Source: Lineus longissimus (lineage: Eukaryota; Nemertea; Pilidiophora; Heteronemertea; Lineidae). From it: a stretch of 64,000 bases of DNA. Below the pieces are notes generated by a model that was not told the DNA's origin, ran no database searches, and was given only the letters and a program-made list of their open reading frames with translations. Each line of letters opens with the position of its first letter. The stretch's first letter is position 1. Location: contig NC_088318.1 of the NCBI RefSeq assembly GCF_910592395.1, positions 7,564,349 through 7,628,348 on the forward strand, given 5' to 3'. The position numbers and the translations under genes are program-made. This document shows positions 42,866 through 55,298 of this stretch, in pieces.

Positions 42866-45178
42866 TGAATTTGATCGGACGAACGGTTCTCCTCGAAGTT
42901 GACGGAAACCAATTTCAAACACACCGCCCTGGTGGCCATATTGATAATCGGAACAAGCCCGTTTTTGAAAGGAACCTTCCTCTAGTCACCCCTAATGTAC
43001 ATACCAAAAATTGAATTGATTGTCGAAGCCGTTCTCCTAGAAATCGACTGAAACCAAGTAGCAGACATCCGCCCGCCCGCCCGCCCGCCCAGACGAACGG
43101 CGCACGTGACGACAATACCCCTCTAGTCCATTCGGGCTGTGGGGTAAAAACCAGTAGCAAGTGGCTGCAAAGAACTTTTTGTGCACTGCCTTCTTTTCTT
43201 TAAAAAAATATGTACATTGTAGCTTTTGTAGATATCAGGCCCATCAAAAGAGGGGGGGGCAAAAATCGTGAGTCACTTTTGCCCCCCCCCCCCCCGGATG
43301 AACAAGTTCTTGGAGCCTGACTACCTTTTTACCAACCAGGCAACCTGCCTGATCAATTTCCAGAATTTGGCTTGCCAAGATCAACTTCTTTGCAGCTGCA
43401 CAAAGAAAGATATAAGATTTTGTACATGTTATTAACACATTACAACGTAGTGAGTGTAATGGTTACGTATGTATACACTGTATGTAAAGTGTAAACAAAA
43501 TGCATATATCCAGCATGTCCATTGAATCTGAAAATATTTGTGCAGACCCATGACAATTCTGGTTCGGTACAGTTTGTCGCACCATATGGGCTGCGCGTTG
43601 GCCGATCCTGCATTCATGACGCACCACACCCACAGTTACCACGTCGGACGTGAATCCCATTGTTTCCTTCCTCGTGACACAATTATTTCATGACGTCATG
43701 AGCCATTGACCATTCACACAAGTAGATTTATTCACACCGGCGCCACTGAAGTGCGGGTGTGGGACATCATGTATTTAAAAATCGTCTACTAGGACATACA
43801 GCTGTGTGAGTTCACTAGAGCTTGCTCTTTACATATTAGGGGGTGTTCTGAACTGACACAGGTGAAGGTAAAATCAGATGCAGATGTAAAGAGAGACCTG
43901 CTGATCCTTACAGAAGGTTTTTTACTTCATTCGAAGTCGATTTTGCCTGAATCCTGCACCAGGGCGGTCATTGACACTTTTATACCGAAGTATACGCATG
44001 CAAGGATTGGTGGACATGTTCGGGGGAGTATGATGCCACCATGGAGAGAGCCAGAAAACGTGCAAGAGGAGGCAGTCGGCTCAGGAACTCTTAATACAAT
44101 GTAACGGCAAGCCGGGAAAATTCTAAATATGGAAGAGGGAAGGGCAGAGCCATGCAAAGCAAAAAGTTGACTGTGTATTTCGTGTGCTGCTGAGGCGATA
44201 ATCAGGGCATTCAACATAAATTTCTTGTTTATCATCACGTCTGTCTTGTTCATCTGAAGAAGAAGGTCATTTCTTCTTTTACGAATGAGGGAGATTGTTT
44301 TTTTGGACAGTCTGAAATCTTCAGGAACTATTTGTGACTTTGTTGGTCGACTTGTTACGGTTACGGAGGGTCTTTTTGCCAAGTATTCTGGCAAACAAGA
44401 CAGCACTGTTCTGGCATGAACAATTCAGCATCATGCGTCAATACATCGGTTTGCTCATCTAGGGCCTTGCGGACGACAACGTTTCAGAGGAAGGATGACA
44501 TTGATATCAGTGCCCTTTTTTTTTCAAAACTTGTAACGTGGATCTAGCTCATCCTGGATAAAATGTCAAAGTTTCAGAGGTTTGGTATAAAACTGTGATA
44601 ACTGTTTTTATTGAAGGGGAATCTTCGTAACAGACTCACCTGATTTTTACTGACTTCAAACAAGCACCTCAGGATACACCTTCACAAGTGTTTCTATGGT
44701 AGAGATTTCCTTTACTGTGGTAATAAATGACCACGACTATGTGCTGCAACGGCTCAGATGTTCAAGAGATGAGTAAAATTTTTATATCATGACTTTTAAA
44801 AATGGGATGTGGCGTGTCCCGTACATAACCAAAATGTTCTCCTTTTTTCACCAGTGTATTTTCATGATTAATTGGTGAGCAAATTAATTGAAATCCCAAG
44901 TGTGCCTTTATGACTGTTCTAAAATTTGAAGAAACAAATGAATTAAAAAATGTTTGTTACCCTGAAAAATCTGTGAAGTTCAAAAAGGCATGGATGTCCC
45001 GTACATAACCAGATTTCAGAAATATTGACCATTTTAAAGTGAAAATATCTAATGTTAAAATTGGGATAAGCACTGTGGTTTTTTGGTCACTTACTGGTTA
45101 TACCACCAAGTTGTAGGTTTGGTAGTATTTTGTTGATATCTGTGAAGCGCGGTTGTTTAAACTCAAAGACAAGTTAAT
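42866..45178. other. No gene seen; low-complexity tracts and repeats
   Basis: It contains (GCCC)n at about 43068-43090, a G-run/C-run inverted repeat at 43249-43296, and a block shared with 40065-40215. Phrases gtcccgtacataacc at about 44817 and 44998 belong to a repeat that resumes after 46673. A 159-codon minus frame at 43927-44406 has no recognised domain. Confidence 0.4.
44258..44410. repeat. Dispersed repeat shared with 40065-40215
   Basis: Both copies read aagaaggtcatttctt, then cagtctgaaatc, ggaac, and gtgactttgttggtcgactt, ending at aaacaagac. The minus strand of the newer copy is open (LPEYLAKRPSVTVTSRPTKS), while the other copy has stops. It could be a fragment of an element's coding region that I cannot name. 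Confidence 0.6.
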
Positions 45179-46672
45179 AACAAAAGGCCCAAGGGCCTGG
45201 CGCTCAGCTGGATGACATAATAACACAGGACTGAGGGTGTAAAGTAGTAAATATCGGCTTTTTACTACTGTTTCAAGGTCAAGAGAACACGTTATACCAC
45301 TAAAATTTCCAATGCAGAACTAATCATCCATGGTATGTAAATATTACAGGAGGCAACAGAAAATATCCCTAGTTCAGTATGTTGTATCGGTAGCTTTACA
45401 GACAAGAAGTGTCAGAGAGGACTTCTCCATGGACAACTGTAGTATGTCCAGGCTGGGTTGTACAGCACAATGATACAAAATGCTGTCTGTAATTGAGAGG
45501 TATCCTGATTTAACAGAGGTCGAAATAAATAGAAATGACCAGTTTAGGACTAACACCACTGTCTTTTTTTTTAATAAGGTAGAAATTACAGGAGTCAACA
45601 AAATTAGTTTTATTGACAGAAATTGACCTGTCCTGCAGGTGATTGGAAGGGTCGTTTTTCATGACACTGTGCTCTACTGCGTATCCCTGGTGAGTCGATC
45701 GGGAACCCATCTATTTTTTATTTAGACCAGCGATGACGTCATTTCTAGTGATCCCTACGTTGTCCAATGAGCGCTTTTTAAAGTGTGCCATTTGGCATGC
45801 ATTAGCATGCAATGTATTTTATCAGCGCTGCCAATTGCCGAACAGAATGCCGTAGCTCCGTCAATTTTGAATCAATTTTTATGGGAGTAACATTATGTGT
45901 TGCTTGGAATGTCTACTTTTTACTCATGTAAGAATCGTAGTACTAAAAACTAAAATGTAAACAGAATCATGCCGATTCACTGCACATACTGCGGGAATTC
46001 TCCACTTCAAAATAATTCACGAACAGAGCGTGCCCTTCTAATATCGTTTTCAAAGAATTGTGGCCAAATTTTCAATAACTAATTTCTGAAAGTAGTCCCT
46101 AAAGACCTTATGACTACCCACTGAAAGGAACTAGTGATAATATCGCCTACTTGACTTCTTTTTAGCAGAAAATTGGTTACCGTGTTGCAAAATCAATCTT
46201 CCATCTTTAGACTGGTCACTCTCACAGTGGGTATGCTGAAATATAGCCTGGTTCCTTGGCCAATTCCATGCGCAGAATACAACTGCGCAACTATACGTCA
46301 TAGCCCGGGCTTTTGAATTGTCAAAAATTCAGTTAAATGTGCCTGTAGTGCCTGTAAACTAATTCCATTACAAGTAAAAATGAAAAGTTATAAAAAATAT
46401 TCAGCCAGATGTGAAAACAATATTTCCTCTGTGGACCGAGGTATAAAGGAATGAAGTTTAAACTTCCCGATGACCTCATTCGCTTAATGTAGGTCGGATC
46501 GCGCTGATTTTTGGTTTCTGAGTTCATCTTGGGTTACGCCTAACGTATCAGCGTCAACAAAGTGCCTAGGCCTTGCGGTTACAAAATGCCCAAAAGTGAC
46601 ACGGAAGGAAGGACATACACCATTCCCTTAGTAATATTACCAGCTTTGCTGACTTTGTCAGCTGTGCTAACA
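45179..46672 (+). mobile_element. Family-2 Helentron-like element, complete
   Basis: The left end is aacaaaaggcccaagggcct plus ggcgctcagctg. Internal blocks match 15380-15780 and 1-130. A short gaaggaagg tract lies near 46603, and the right end is gctttgctgactttgtcagc followed by tgtgctaaca, slightly decayed. It sits inside a repeat carrying gtcccgtacataacc motifs on both sides. Confidence 0.65.
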
Positions 46673-48057
46673 AGTAGTTTTTACTGGTATTTTACCATGT
46701 CCCGTACATAACCCCTATAAGATTCTGCACATTTGCTGTTTAGACGAAGATGTTTTGCTTTTCTGATAAATTATATAAGACAGAGAAAAAATATTAAAAA
46801 TATCCACGCCAGTGATATTCATTGGACATGTACCAGGCATAATATGAATGCACTGTCCTGTACAAAACTTGGATGTGACGAAAGTTAGGTACGGGACACA
46901 TTAACTATTCTACGCCAACCCCTTATCACGAGCCTTGATGTTCCAAGTGAGTCTGTACATTCTGAACATGAGCCAGTGTCCCAGCAGCCAAAGGTGCACC
47001 ACTGTGGCATTCGCTGTTGTTTGTCACACAACCAGTGACACTAAACATCTCTAAAATGCCTCCTATGTTATTGCAGCACAGAATTTTTCTACCTTGGTAT
47101 TATCACCAGAATTGTCTTTGAACAAGAACATGGGATTTTGTAGCAAAGTGTAGCTCAATGATTTGGACCCCCTCCTGGCCACGAAACTGGTTTCCATGAT
47201 CCATCTTGCCACCAGATAAAGTTACAACACTCGAGACACATCCATTAAAAGAAAAACTGTATATTTCCATGGAAGAATATGAAAGTGCACATTTGTTTTC
47301 TGGTCGACCACCCTTTTGTTGTGTAGTATTTTCTAAACGTCTCTAGGCGCGAGTTGACATGCTGCTGGATATTTAGTTTACTATGGTTATGCTACTGGTA
47401 CTTGTACTTGTATGTATCAATTTGTATTTGACATGGAATTTTCTTGAAAATTCGTGATAATTGTACATTACATGTATGGTTCTCATAATTGGGTAAATTA
47501 GGTAATAGGGGAAAAAAATGAACATACAAAATAATGTACATAAGTGTATTTCATCTGTTCCTTGTGAATGCTATAATTATTTCTACCTTCAGTCGACCCA
47601 AATGGACTGGCCAAAACCATATGCCTTCATATAGCAGGCGCTAACATTTTATTAGTTTGGACCTCCTCATTCCCTCATTGTGTGAAGGTATGAAGGGAAC
47701 TAGGCTAAAAACCCTTGCTGTAGGAGAAAGGGCAAACAAAATGCAAGTGGCATCTTGATAACCCTCAAGTTCTAGAATTACTGACCCTTGACCAAACCAC
47801 TAAGGCCTGGTTGAGTGCAAAATGGAGAAAGATGAAGAAGCCTTCTCAGTACAGTGCTTTTGGCAAAACCTTTAGCCCTGAGAGAGGAGAATTTGGAATT
47901 CTCGCAGGCGATTCCTCCTTTTCTCGGATAATATCTGCTTTTTCAAAGTGAATTCTCCTCTGGAATGACCATTTCGTGATAAATGTGGTATACATGGAAA
48001 TTGCCACATCAGGTTTTCCCGAAAGTGCATCAATCACTTTTCAATAGATGACCTGTT
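46673..48057. other. No gene seen
   Basis: The first 250 bp continue the repeat interrupted at 45178 (atgtcccgtacataacc at 46698, inverted gtacgggacac at 46890). The rest is AT-rich without recognisable exons. Confidence 0.4.
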
Positions 48058-48366
48058 GCGGTATAGCCAGGGGAGGTGAGATGGCACCTGTCACCCCTGA
48101 AGCAAGACAGCACCAGTCACAACCTGGCATGGGGTACAGCCAGGGGAGGCGAGATGGCACCTGTTACGGGTACAGCCATGGGAGGAAAAGTGGCACCTGC
48201 CACAACCTGACACGGGGAACAGCAAGATGGCACCTGTCACAACTTACGAGATGGTACCAGTCACCGCCTCTAGCATACATGTTGGATACAGCCAGGGGCG
48301 GCAAGATAGCACCAGTCACAACCTGGCACGGAGTACAACCAGGGGGCGAGATGTCACCTGTCACAT
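48058..48366 (+). repeat. GC-rich degenerate minisatellite
   Basis: Units of roughly 60-70 bp share cagccaggggaggcgagatg followed by gcacctgtcacaacctg. Five or more degenerate units are seen. Open frames on both strands across it are caused by the repeat. Confidence 0.75.
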
Positions 48367-49228
48367 CAAGTTTCAACTAGAAATATGAAATTTGCTTGGC
48401 AGCAAATTTGATGGTCCCCAAAATATGGAGTGAGGTCGTAGTTGTGGTGCGAGTATGAAGGATTGGGATTGAAGACATTGTGATTTCACTTTGGAGAGCT
48501 TCTCCCAAGTGTTAAGGCCACTGGACCAGTAAGGTTTTCAGGAAGCCTTAGGAAGTCTCAGTGGTCCTTGTTTTTAGTAGAGCTGAAAGTAAGAAACAGC
48601 TATCAGTCTGCATGTCTGTTCCGTCTTGCAGCAGGGCGTTTTGGCTAAGAGTTTTACTGATATTTTTTGCATAAATATTCTCATATTTTTTGCTGCTTGT
48701 CATCAGGTGATATTGATATGTATTAAAATAATACTACTTGTCCAGAGACCAGAAGCTAAATAACTGTTAAGTAGAAGAATTTGAATGTGCAAGATGAGTA
48801 GGCCAGTCTAAAGCTGGGGACAGAAAGGGTCAGGTTGCGAAAGCTGTCCGTGTCTGAAGTGTGAGGGTTGCCCTTTGCATTATTTCAGGACTGAGTCGGG
48901 TATGGATTTATTGAAATAATGGAAATATCTGTACATGTACATGTACTTAAAATCCGAAAACAGCACAAGACAAGTGTACATTTATTTGAGGTTTTATTAT
49001 CAAAATCTGGATAAAAAAATAAATGACATCTTTCATGAAACTTTACACGATGTCAACAATTAGAAAGCTGAACAAAATTAGAATTGCAACAGCAGTCATA
49101 TCTCAGACTATAAAATCTTTTTTTAAAAAATATAACTGGGCCCATAGTCCACTAGAAGCAAAGGATTACAGATTAACAGACTTCTAAGTTCTGTATGAAC
49201 ACGAACCCAGAGGTCACCCACTTTAGGG
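48367..49228. other. No gene seen
   Basis: No exon-like structure or repeat was recognised, apart from a short gtacatgtacatgtac run near 48935. Confidence 0.4.
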
Positions 49229-50337
49229 TTAAATGAAATGGCCAGGGCCATTGTGCTCACCTCATGTGGAGGAAAGATGGATAAAGAGCATGGTATTGTG
49301 TCATGTAGTGTTAGGTTTGATGTAGGTCCAAGCAATTACAATTTCCCCAAAATGGCCAATTTACAGTACATTCGACCTCTGTGACCTTGAAAAGTAGGTC
49401 AAATCAAAGAAGACCCGGGTGACACATTGAATGGTTGTTAGAATTAGATGTACCTATGATATAAAATTGGTGCCAATCGGGCAAGTCATTGCTAGGAATA
49501 ATGGCATTTTGAAGAATTTGGCCCCCTCCCTGGAGGCCAAACGGCAAATCAGATTGCACCAAACTTCGGTACCTAAGATCACCTGACCAAGGGGTACATG
49601 TGTACTTAATTTGTGATCAATAGTCATTGCTGTTAAGAAACGTGCCATAGTTACGGCCTGACGGCGAATTTACGCCATTTGACCTCTGTGACCTTGACAA
49701 GAAGGTCAAATTACAAACCTATGTGACATATACTGTATGGTGGTTAGATGTACCCATGATATCAAATTGGTGGCAATCGGGCAAGAAGTTAAGGAATAAT
49801 CGCATTTTTAAGGTTTTTGGATTTTGCCCCCTGGTGGTCAAGTGGTGAATCATATTGGACCAAACTTCAGTCCCTGAGATCACCGGACTAAGGGGTAAAT
49901 GTGTACCAAATTTGGTATCAATAGTCATTGTAGTTTAGAAACGTGCCATCGTTACATCCTAACGGCCAATTTACACCATTTGACCTCTGTGACCTTGAAA
50001 AGGAGGTCAAATCAAAAACCCGGAGGATATATGATGCACCTTTGCTAGAAGTACCTACCATATTTTTTTCAAAATTTCCCGACTACTATTAAGGGAGATA
50101 TTGCATATTTTCACTTTTAACGTTTGGCCCCCTGGTGACCAAACCATGAAACGAATCGGACCGAAACTTAGTCTCCAAGGTGTCATTACATAAGGGTACA
50201 TGTGTACCAAGTTTCAACTCAATAGCTCTAACAGTTACGAAACGTGCCCTGCTAACGGACGACGGACGACGACAGACGACGACGACGGACGCCACGGTAT
50301 GGGATAAGCTCACCTCTGCTAAGAGGTGAGTTAAAAA
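49229..50337 (+). mobile_element. Family-1 Helentron-like repeat, complete
   Basis: The left end is aaatggccagggccattgtg plus gctcacc. Half-site arrays lie at about 49373, 49681 and 49981-50009. CTCF-like sites at about 49826 and 50127 are slightly decayed. A GAC tract at 50258-50290 precedes the hairpin end gctcacctctgctaagaggt followed by gagttaaaaa. It is the closest relative of the split copy at 32007-37009. Confidence 0.78.
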
Positions 50338-50639
50338 ACTGAAATCCGAAGATTCTGCAAATCTCTGATGTGTTCATAATATTTTGCTAAGTCTGTCAGG
50401 GACAATTCTTGTTACTATATGTGAACCGTCACAGCAAAATCAGGCGCATGTCGCTCTGAGCTTGGCAGGTTGAGACGGACTGTTTGTTCATTTCTCTATT
50501 GTCTGCCTTTTGTGAAATACGAGCACACCTATTTCTTCCATTATCTCCTGGTGTCATTTAGGATCATCTTCTGTGCGACATGCGCCTGGTTTTGCTGTGA
50601 CGGGTCACATATTGCCTATACAGTGCAAAGTGCCACTTG

Positions 50640-51345
50640 TTCTAAGTGAACACGTCAATACGACCTAATTCAGCGTAGAATTATAAAAGGTTGTAGGTCC
50701 AAATCAATATAACAAGTGCACTGCAACACAGAGAATGACTACATACTCGAATTCCCTTTCTGGAGCAAGTCTGTAAAAAGTAACTGCTCCTGTTACTCTA
50801 TTGCCTAAACAAAGGTTTACATGCAAATTGCCTATTGTATGAATTGAACCTGCCAAAAAATAAAGGCCAATTTGGCCTAGAATTCGAAGAAGTTGTAGCT
50901 CAAAATCAATACAACAATTACTCTACAACACGGACAAAGTCTAAAAGCTCAAATTACCCATTCTGGAGTTATGCAAGCTGCCACATGAACCATGTCAACA
51001 ACATGCCAAGAAATTGTGGAGAAAGGCCTTTTCGGCCTAGAACTACTTAAGTTGTATCTCGCAATCAATTCAACAAGCACTCAGCAACAGAAACAAAATT
51101 CAAATTATCCATCATTTGGAGTTACACTGTCAAAAGCAAGACCTCTAGTTACACTAAATTGCTTAAACAAAGGTATAAATGCAAGCTGCCACATGTACTA
51201 TGTCAACATGCCAAGAAATTGTGGAGAACGGCCTTTTTGGCCTAGAACTACTTAAGTTGTATCTCGAAATCAATATAACAAACACTCAGCAACACAGACA
51301 AGTATAAAAACTCAATTTACCCTTTCTGGAGTTAGCAGAAACAAC
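50640..51345 (+). repeat. Degenerate ~165-205 bp tandem repeat
   Basis: Units share ggccttttcggcctagaact followed by gttgtatctc, a cactcagcaacac block and ctttctggagtta. Copies of the ggcctagaa motif lie near 50870, 51035, 51240 and, weakly, 50675 and 51640. Confidence 0.7.
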
Positions 51346-51353
51346 TCTTGTTA

Positions 51354-51545
51354 CATTGGCTGCCCCTTATCTGTGAAATCGACTCCCCAAAGCAATTACA
51401 TCTGCTGAGACCCTCATCCAATTCAAATCCCTTCTTAAAACACACTTGTTCAATCTTCACTTCAAAAAATAGAGGAGGTAGCGCTTTGAGCAGGGTGACC
51501 TGGAAAGGCGCTTTACAAATTCTATATTTATTTATTTATTTTATA
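51354..51545 (+). mobile_element. 5'-truncated non-LTR retrotransposon 3' end
   Basis: The frame ending at the TAG near 51472 reads LWNRLPKAITSAETLIQFKS then LLKTHLF, the conserved C-terminus of reverse-transcriptase proteins of Jockey/CR1/L2-type LINEs. It is followed by gcgctttacaaattctatat and a TTTA-repeat tail. Only the last 190 bp are present, as usual for truncated LINE insertions. Confidence 0.75.
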
Positions 51546-51698
51546 TTTATTATCCCTTATACAAAGGTAAGCAAATTGCCACATGTAGGCCTACCATTAT
51601 ATCAACATGTTAAGAAATTTAGGAAAAAGACATATTTGGCCTAGAATTACCAGTATACCAAGTGCCCTTTAAGATATAGAAAGTCTATAATGAATGGA

Positions 51699-53279
51699 CT
51701 AAATAACTGGTGTGATAACTTGGATGTGATGGTCAGCGTGTGTTATTTCCAGATGGATAGGAAGTAGGGTAATCATTGCATCTTCTATGTCATCTATGTC
51801 ATCCTCCGCCTGCAACACTGTCTGCACTAGGACATCTTTGGAGACTCTGTATTCCTCCATATCGTTTGCCACTAAAACCACTGTATCGGTGTTATCTGTG
51901 CTGATGGCGATGAATTCAATTTCTTCAGTTTTGGCTGGTTTCTCTATTTTCTGGAAGAAAGACAGTTAGAAGTTATTTGGTTAAACTGGATTGAGTTGAA
52001 ATGCAGTGAACATTCTGGATTGGCTTCATGTCATGCCAACTCATCCTGGGGATGATTCAGGCAAGAATCATTCTGAATACAATATTTAAGAAAGACAATG
52101 GGTTGGTTGTAATGATGGAATTATTCAGGTCATTGGTACTGAAGTTCATGGCCAAGCTTTGTAGAATAAGATCAGCTTTTTTGAGCGAGATTGCTTGTTA
52201 CCAGTATTTTGATTCTGCCACGGATCTTGTGCTTTGTATAGTGGATGGATTGTGGGATGAAGCTGCATGAGAGTTCTTACCGTTATGATTGTACTCTCTG
52301 TTGTACCGAGGCCAGGTTCACTGCCATATGATGATTCAGGCTTGTAGACATTGGTTATCTTCACGAAGTCTCCTGTCTTTATGGGTGATTTTGCTGCCTC
52401 CTTCCAAAGGGTAACTTTGACATGGTCTGTGTCATCAGAAACTGTGATATCCTTCACTGTAGCAGGTTGGTTTTTTTTGCGGATGATTACTGTGCGGGGT
52501 TCATTTTCCTGTAATGGCAAAATGATATGTGAACATGCTACCACAGTGAAATGGTGTGAACAGCATTCCTTGACTAATACTTTTGTGAAGTCAAGTCTTT
52601 CATGTTTTTCGGCTTGGGACTTTTTAGGCAGTATGTTATAGGCGCACCTGGCCCATTTTTGAAAAAGTAGGAGCCGTGATTGCTAGACACAGACAAATGG
52701 TAGAAGTAAAGATGTGGTAACCTCAGAACAGCTGAAGATTGTTTGCTTTTTAATTGCCAATGAGATGGCATTGCAGAGGTTTTGCGTGAGGTTTGGCTTG
52801 GCTTCTGTGGAGTGTAAAGGGTTGAGGGGGTGAATTTGAGAAAGGCAAGACTTACCTGAGTGATAGTGCCACTGATAGACATTCAGGATTTTTTTCGGGG
52901 ATGCTTTTGCTTTTGAAATGGATTGAACGGGTGCCTCTGTTGGAGTGATCAGTTCTTCCGCTGCTTTCTGAATGTCTTTAGGAATTTCTAGGTTTGCAGT
53001 TTTGTACACTGAGGTTTGAGTGTTTGTGGTGAGGTAGGTCATCTTGGAAAGTGCATTTTTAATCATAACTGTTGAGTTGATGGTCAGCTTGTTGAGGAGA
53101 CTTGTATCACAAACTGAGAGACGACATGGTGTTGAACGATCCGCGATGGCAACGTACCACATTTCGACTAAATGGTTACGGTCGTTTGTGAAAGTCCTTT
53201 TTTCCGATATCTTGAGGATCTTGACTGTGATTGGGCTTGTGACCAATCCGTTTATTTTAAGTGCTTTACTGAGCATTGT
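51699..53279 (-). CDS. Replication protein A-like OB-fold gene (3 exons seen)
   Basis: Minus-strand exons are 52856-53279, 52281-52508 and 51699-51950, with GTAAGT and GTAAGA donors and good acceptors. The first exon reads GLVTSPITVKILKISEKRTF, then WYVAIADRSTPCRLSV, an OB-fold strand pattern. The second reads SISGTITQ joined to VKDITVSDDTDHVKVTLW, the typical RPA1 second OB domain. The third is acidic and ends at 51699. The exons are in phase 0, except that the first is one base off its donor, near 52890, so either a one-base lesion or a base-call error breaks the frame. RPA-like proteins bind single-stranded DNA and are also carried by Helitron/Helentron elements. Both readings are open because a Helentron helicase lies just upstream. 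An exon at 59550-59855 may be its 5' part. Confidence 0.62.
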
Positions 53280-53549
53280 CTGAAATGATAAAAAGGAGGG
53301 AAATTTAATTGAAAGTTTAATTGAACAACTTTTAGTGTGGTGTTGTTGCTGGCTGACTGACACATGTCGTTGTTGCTGACTGACTGATACATGTCCTGAA
53401 ATGTGAATTGTTGTAGTGTGAGAAGTGTCATTGATCATCTCACAAGGATAGAGATTTTGGTGCAGTTAAGACTTGTTAGGCTATAGAAAGTTGTTGTGTC
53501 ACACTGAAATGCAAATAAAATAGAAGCAGATCTGCAAGAGAATTTGTGT

Positions 53550-55240
53550 TTACAGTATACAATAGACAGGGTCATGATAGTTGTAGTAGGTGGAGAGAAC
53601 TCCGGAGTCTAATGGATGAGTGGTAGCTGACGATCTGACATAAATATGATCAATAAGTGTTCCGTCTATTGTAGTTGAATTTGTAATGAGTTGTTCAAAT
53701 CCTTTTGACAAGAGGAGGGAGTTGATTGGTGTGTTGTGTTTGAGAAAGTCCTCATTGAAGTATCCTGTGATTAGGAGATGATCAACTGGGATGGTTGCAG
53801 CAGCTGAAAGAGCTTTCTCCAAGACATCACAGAATGGCAAGGTGTGATATGATGGTGGTCTGTACACCACAATGACAAGGATAGAAGTGTAGTTGGATTT
53901 AAGTTGAATAGCAACATATTCTAGATTTGTGATGCCAAGTTGGACCTGTTGAGAGTGGCAATTTTGTCTTACATAGACAGCTACACCACCTTGTTGCTTT
54001 TGGAAGAATCGTGATTCTGGAGTGTATGATGCTGATCTGTTACTACTGTAAAGAAGAAATCCTGGCAACTGAAGTTGGCTTGTGTGGTCATTTGTAAGCC
54101 ATGTTTCAGACAGACACAGTACATTGCTGGTATAGTTTGCTGAGATTGTCAGCATGAACTTCCTTTTTGGTGGAATAAACATGAAGTGCTTCTGAAGGAT
54201 AATCAGGGTCGGAAGGTGTGCAATTAATGACACGTGACTTGAGAAGGATTTCATCTGCTTCATGAAGTGGTGTTGTCTTTTCCCTGGTTCTTATGCGATT
54301 GAGCAGATGGGCAAAGTGGGCCTCATCACGTTGTCTCATGGTCGCAGTGAGTTCAATCAGTCTGAATTCAGATGTCCAGAGGTTGCATGTGTCGGCTTTG
54401 TTAATGGTGACCAGGCGTTCTGCTCTGACAGGTGGAAGCTGAAAGAAATCGCCAAATGCAAGTACTGCAAGACCTCCAAATAGTTCAGTTTTGTTGCCAG
54501 TGATTTGCTTCAGTCTCGAATCAACATAGTACAACATCTTCCAGTCAACCATTGAAATTTCATCAATGATTATCACCTGTAGATTGTACAGAGATGCTCT
54601 CAGGGTGTTCATTGTAGTTTCTCCTAGACCTTTCACAGGTATGGGACATTTGTTTGGAATGGAGAGTGCACTATTCAGAGTTTTTCTATTGATGTTGTGG
54701 GCAGCTAAACCAGTTGATGCAGTTAGAAGCACGGTTGTCTGCAACATACTGAAGTAGCTTGTTTGCTTCATAATAAATTGCTTTGATCAGATGACTTTTT
54801 CCAACTCCTGCTGAACCAGACACAAATATTCTCAAGGCTTCAGGATTTGCACCTTGTTTTTTAAGCAGACACCATTGTCTGACAGCGTTGAAGACTGTAG
54901 TTTGCTTCTCATTGAGGGATTGTAGTATGCCTTTCATCTGCTGTGGTGTCTCATGTTGTGCAGAAGTTTCTATACCAATTGCACCAAGGGTACCAGTTTC
55001 AGGTGCCGCATTAGAAAGTTCTTGTATATTCTCATTTTCTAGGACCTCATCCAGAGATGCTTCATCATTTTCAGCGTTGGTTTCAATACGTTCATTTTCA
55101 GTTGATGGTGGAATCTGTGCCCATACATCCTCAAGCACTCGATTTTCCTGAAGCTGGTCCATTGCTAGCTCTATTGATGCTGCTGCCAACTCAAACTGTC
55201 GTCTGTTTGTTTCAACAATGGTCATGACTCTTTCTGGCAC
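53550..55240 (-). pseudogene. Helentron Pif1 helicase-endonuclease, decayed
   Basis: Three minus-strand frames form one damaged gene. 54686-55240 contains the Pif1-type Walker A motif GSAGVGKSHLIKA. 54106-54771 contains LTASTGLAAHNI, the Walker B IIIDEISMVD and FGDFFQLPPV. 53550-54263 is an exonuclease-endonuclease-phosphatase domain (LCLSETW, VVYRPPS, IDHIYV). A frameshift separates the first two frames near 54740. The helicase C-terminal motifs are missing, and the endonuclease follows at once near 54130, so a deletion fused them. In the endonuclease GYFN stands where GDFN is expected, and YNYH where a serine-aspartate-histidine is expected, so the active site is probably lost. A rolling-circle Rep domain was not found. 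Helicase plus endonuclease is the signature of Helentrons rather than canonical Helitrons. Confidence 0.8.
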
Positions 55241-55298
55241 ATTAGATCCAGGTAGTTTGACTGCAGCTTTCTCATTAGTTAGAGAGCCAGCTCAGTTT

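Noticed and set aside
43927-44406. 159-codon minus-strand frame
   Set aside because: Part of it is a dispersed repeat whose other copy at 40065-40215 has stops. No recognised domain.
48048-48380. Open frames of about 70-110 codons on both strands
   Set aside because: They run through a GC-rich minisatellite and have no domain, start context or splice sites.
52683-53438. A single 251-codon exon starting at 53438
   Set aside because: The first 50 residues are low complexity and lie before a good acceptor at 53280. The OB-fold similarity begins after that acceptor.
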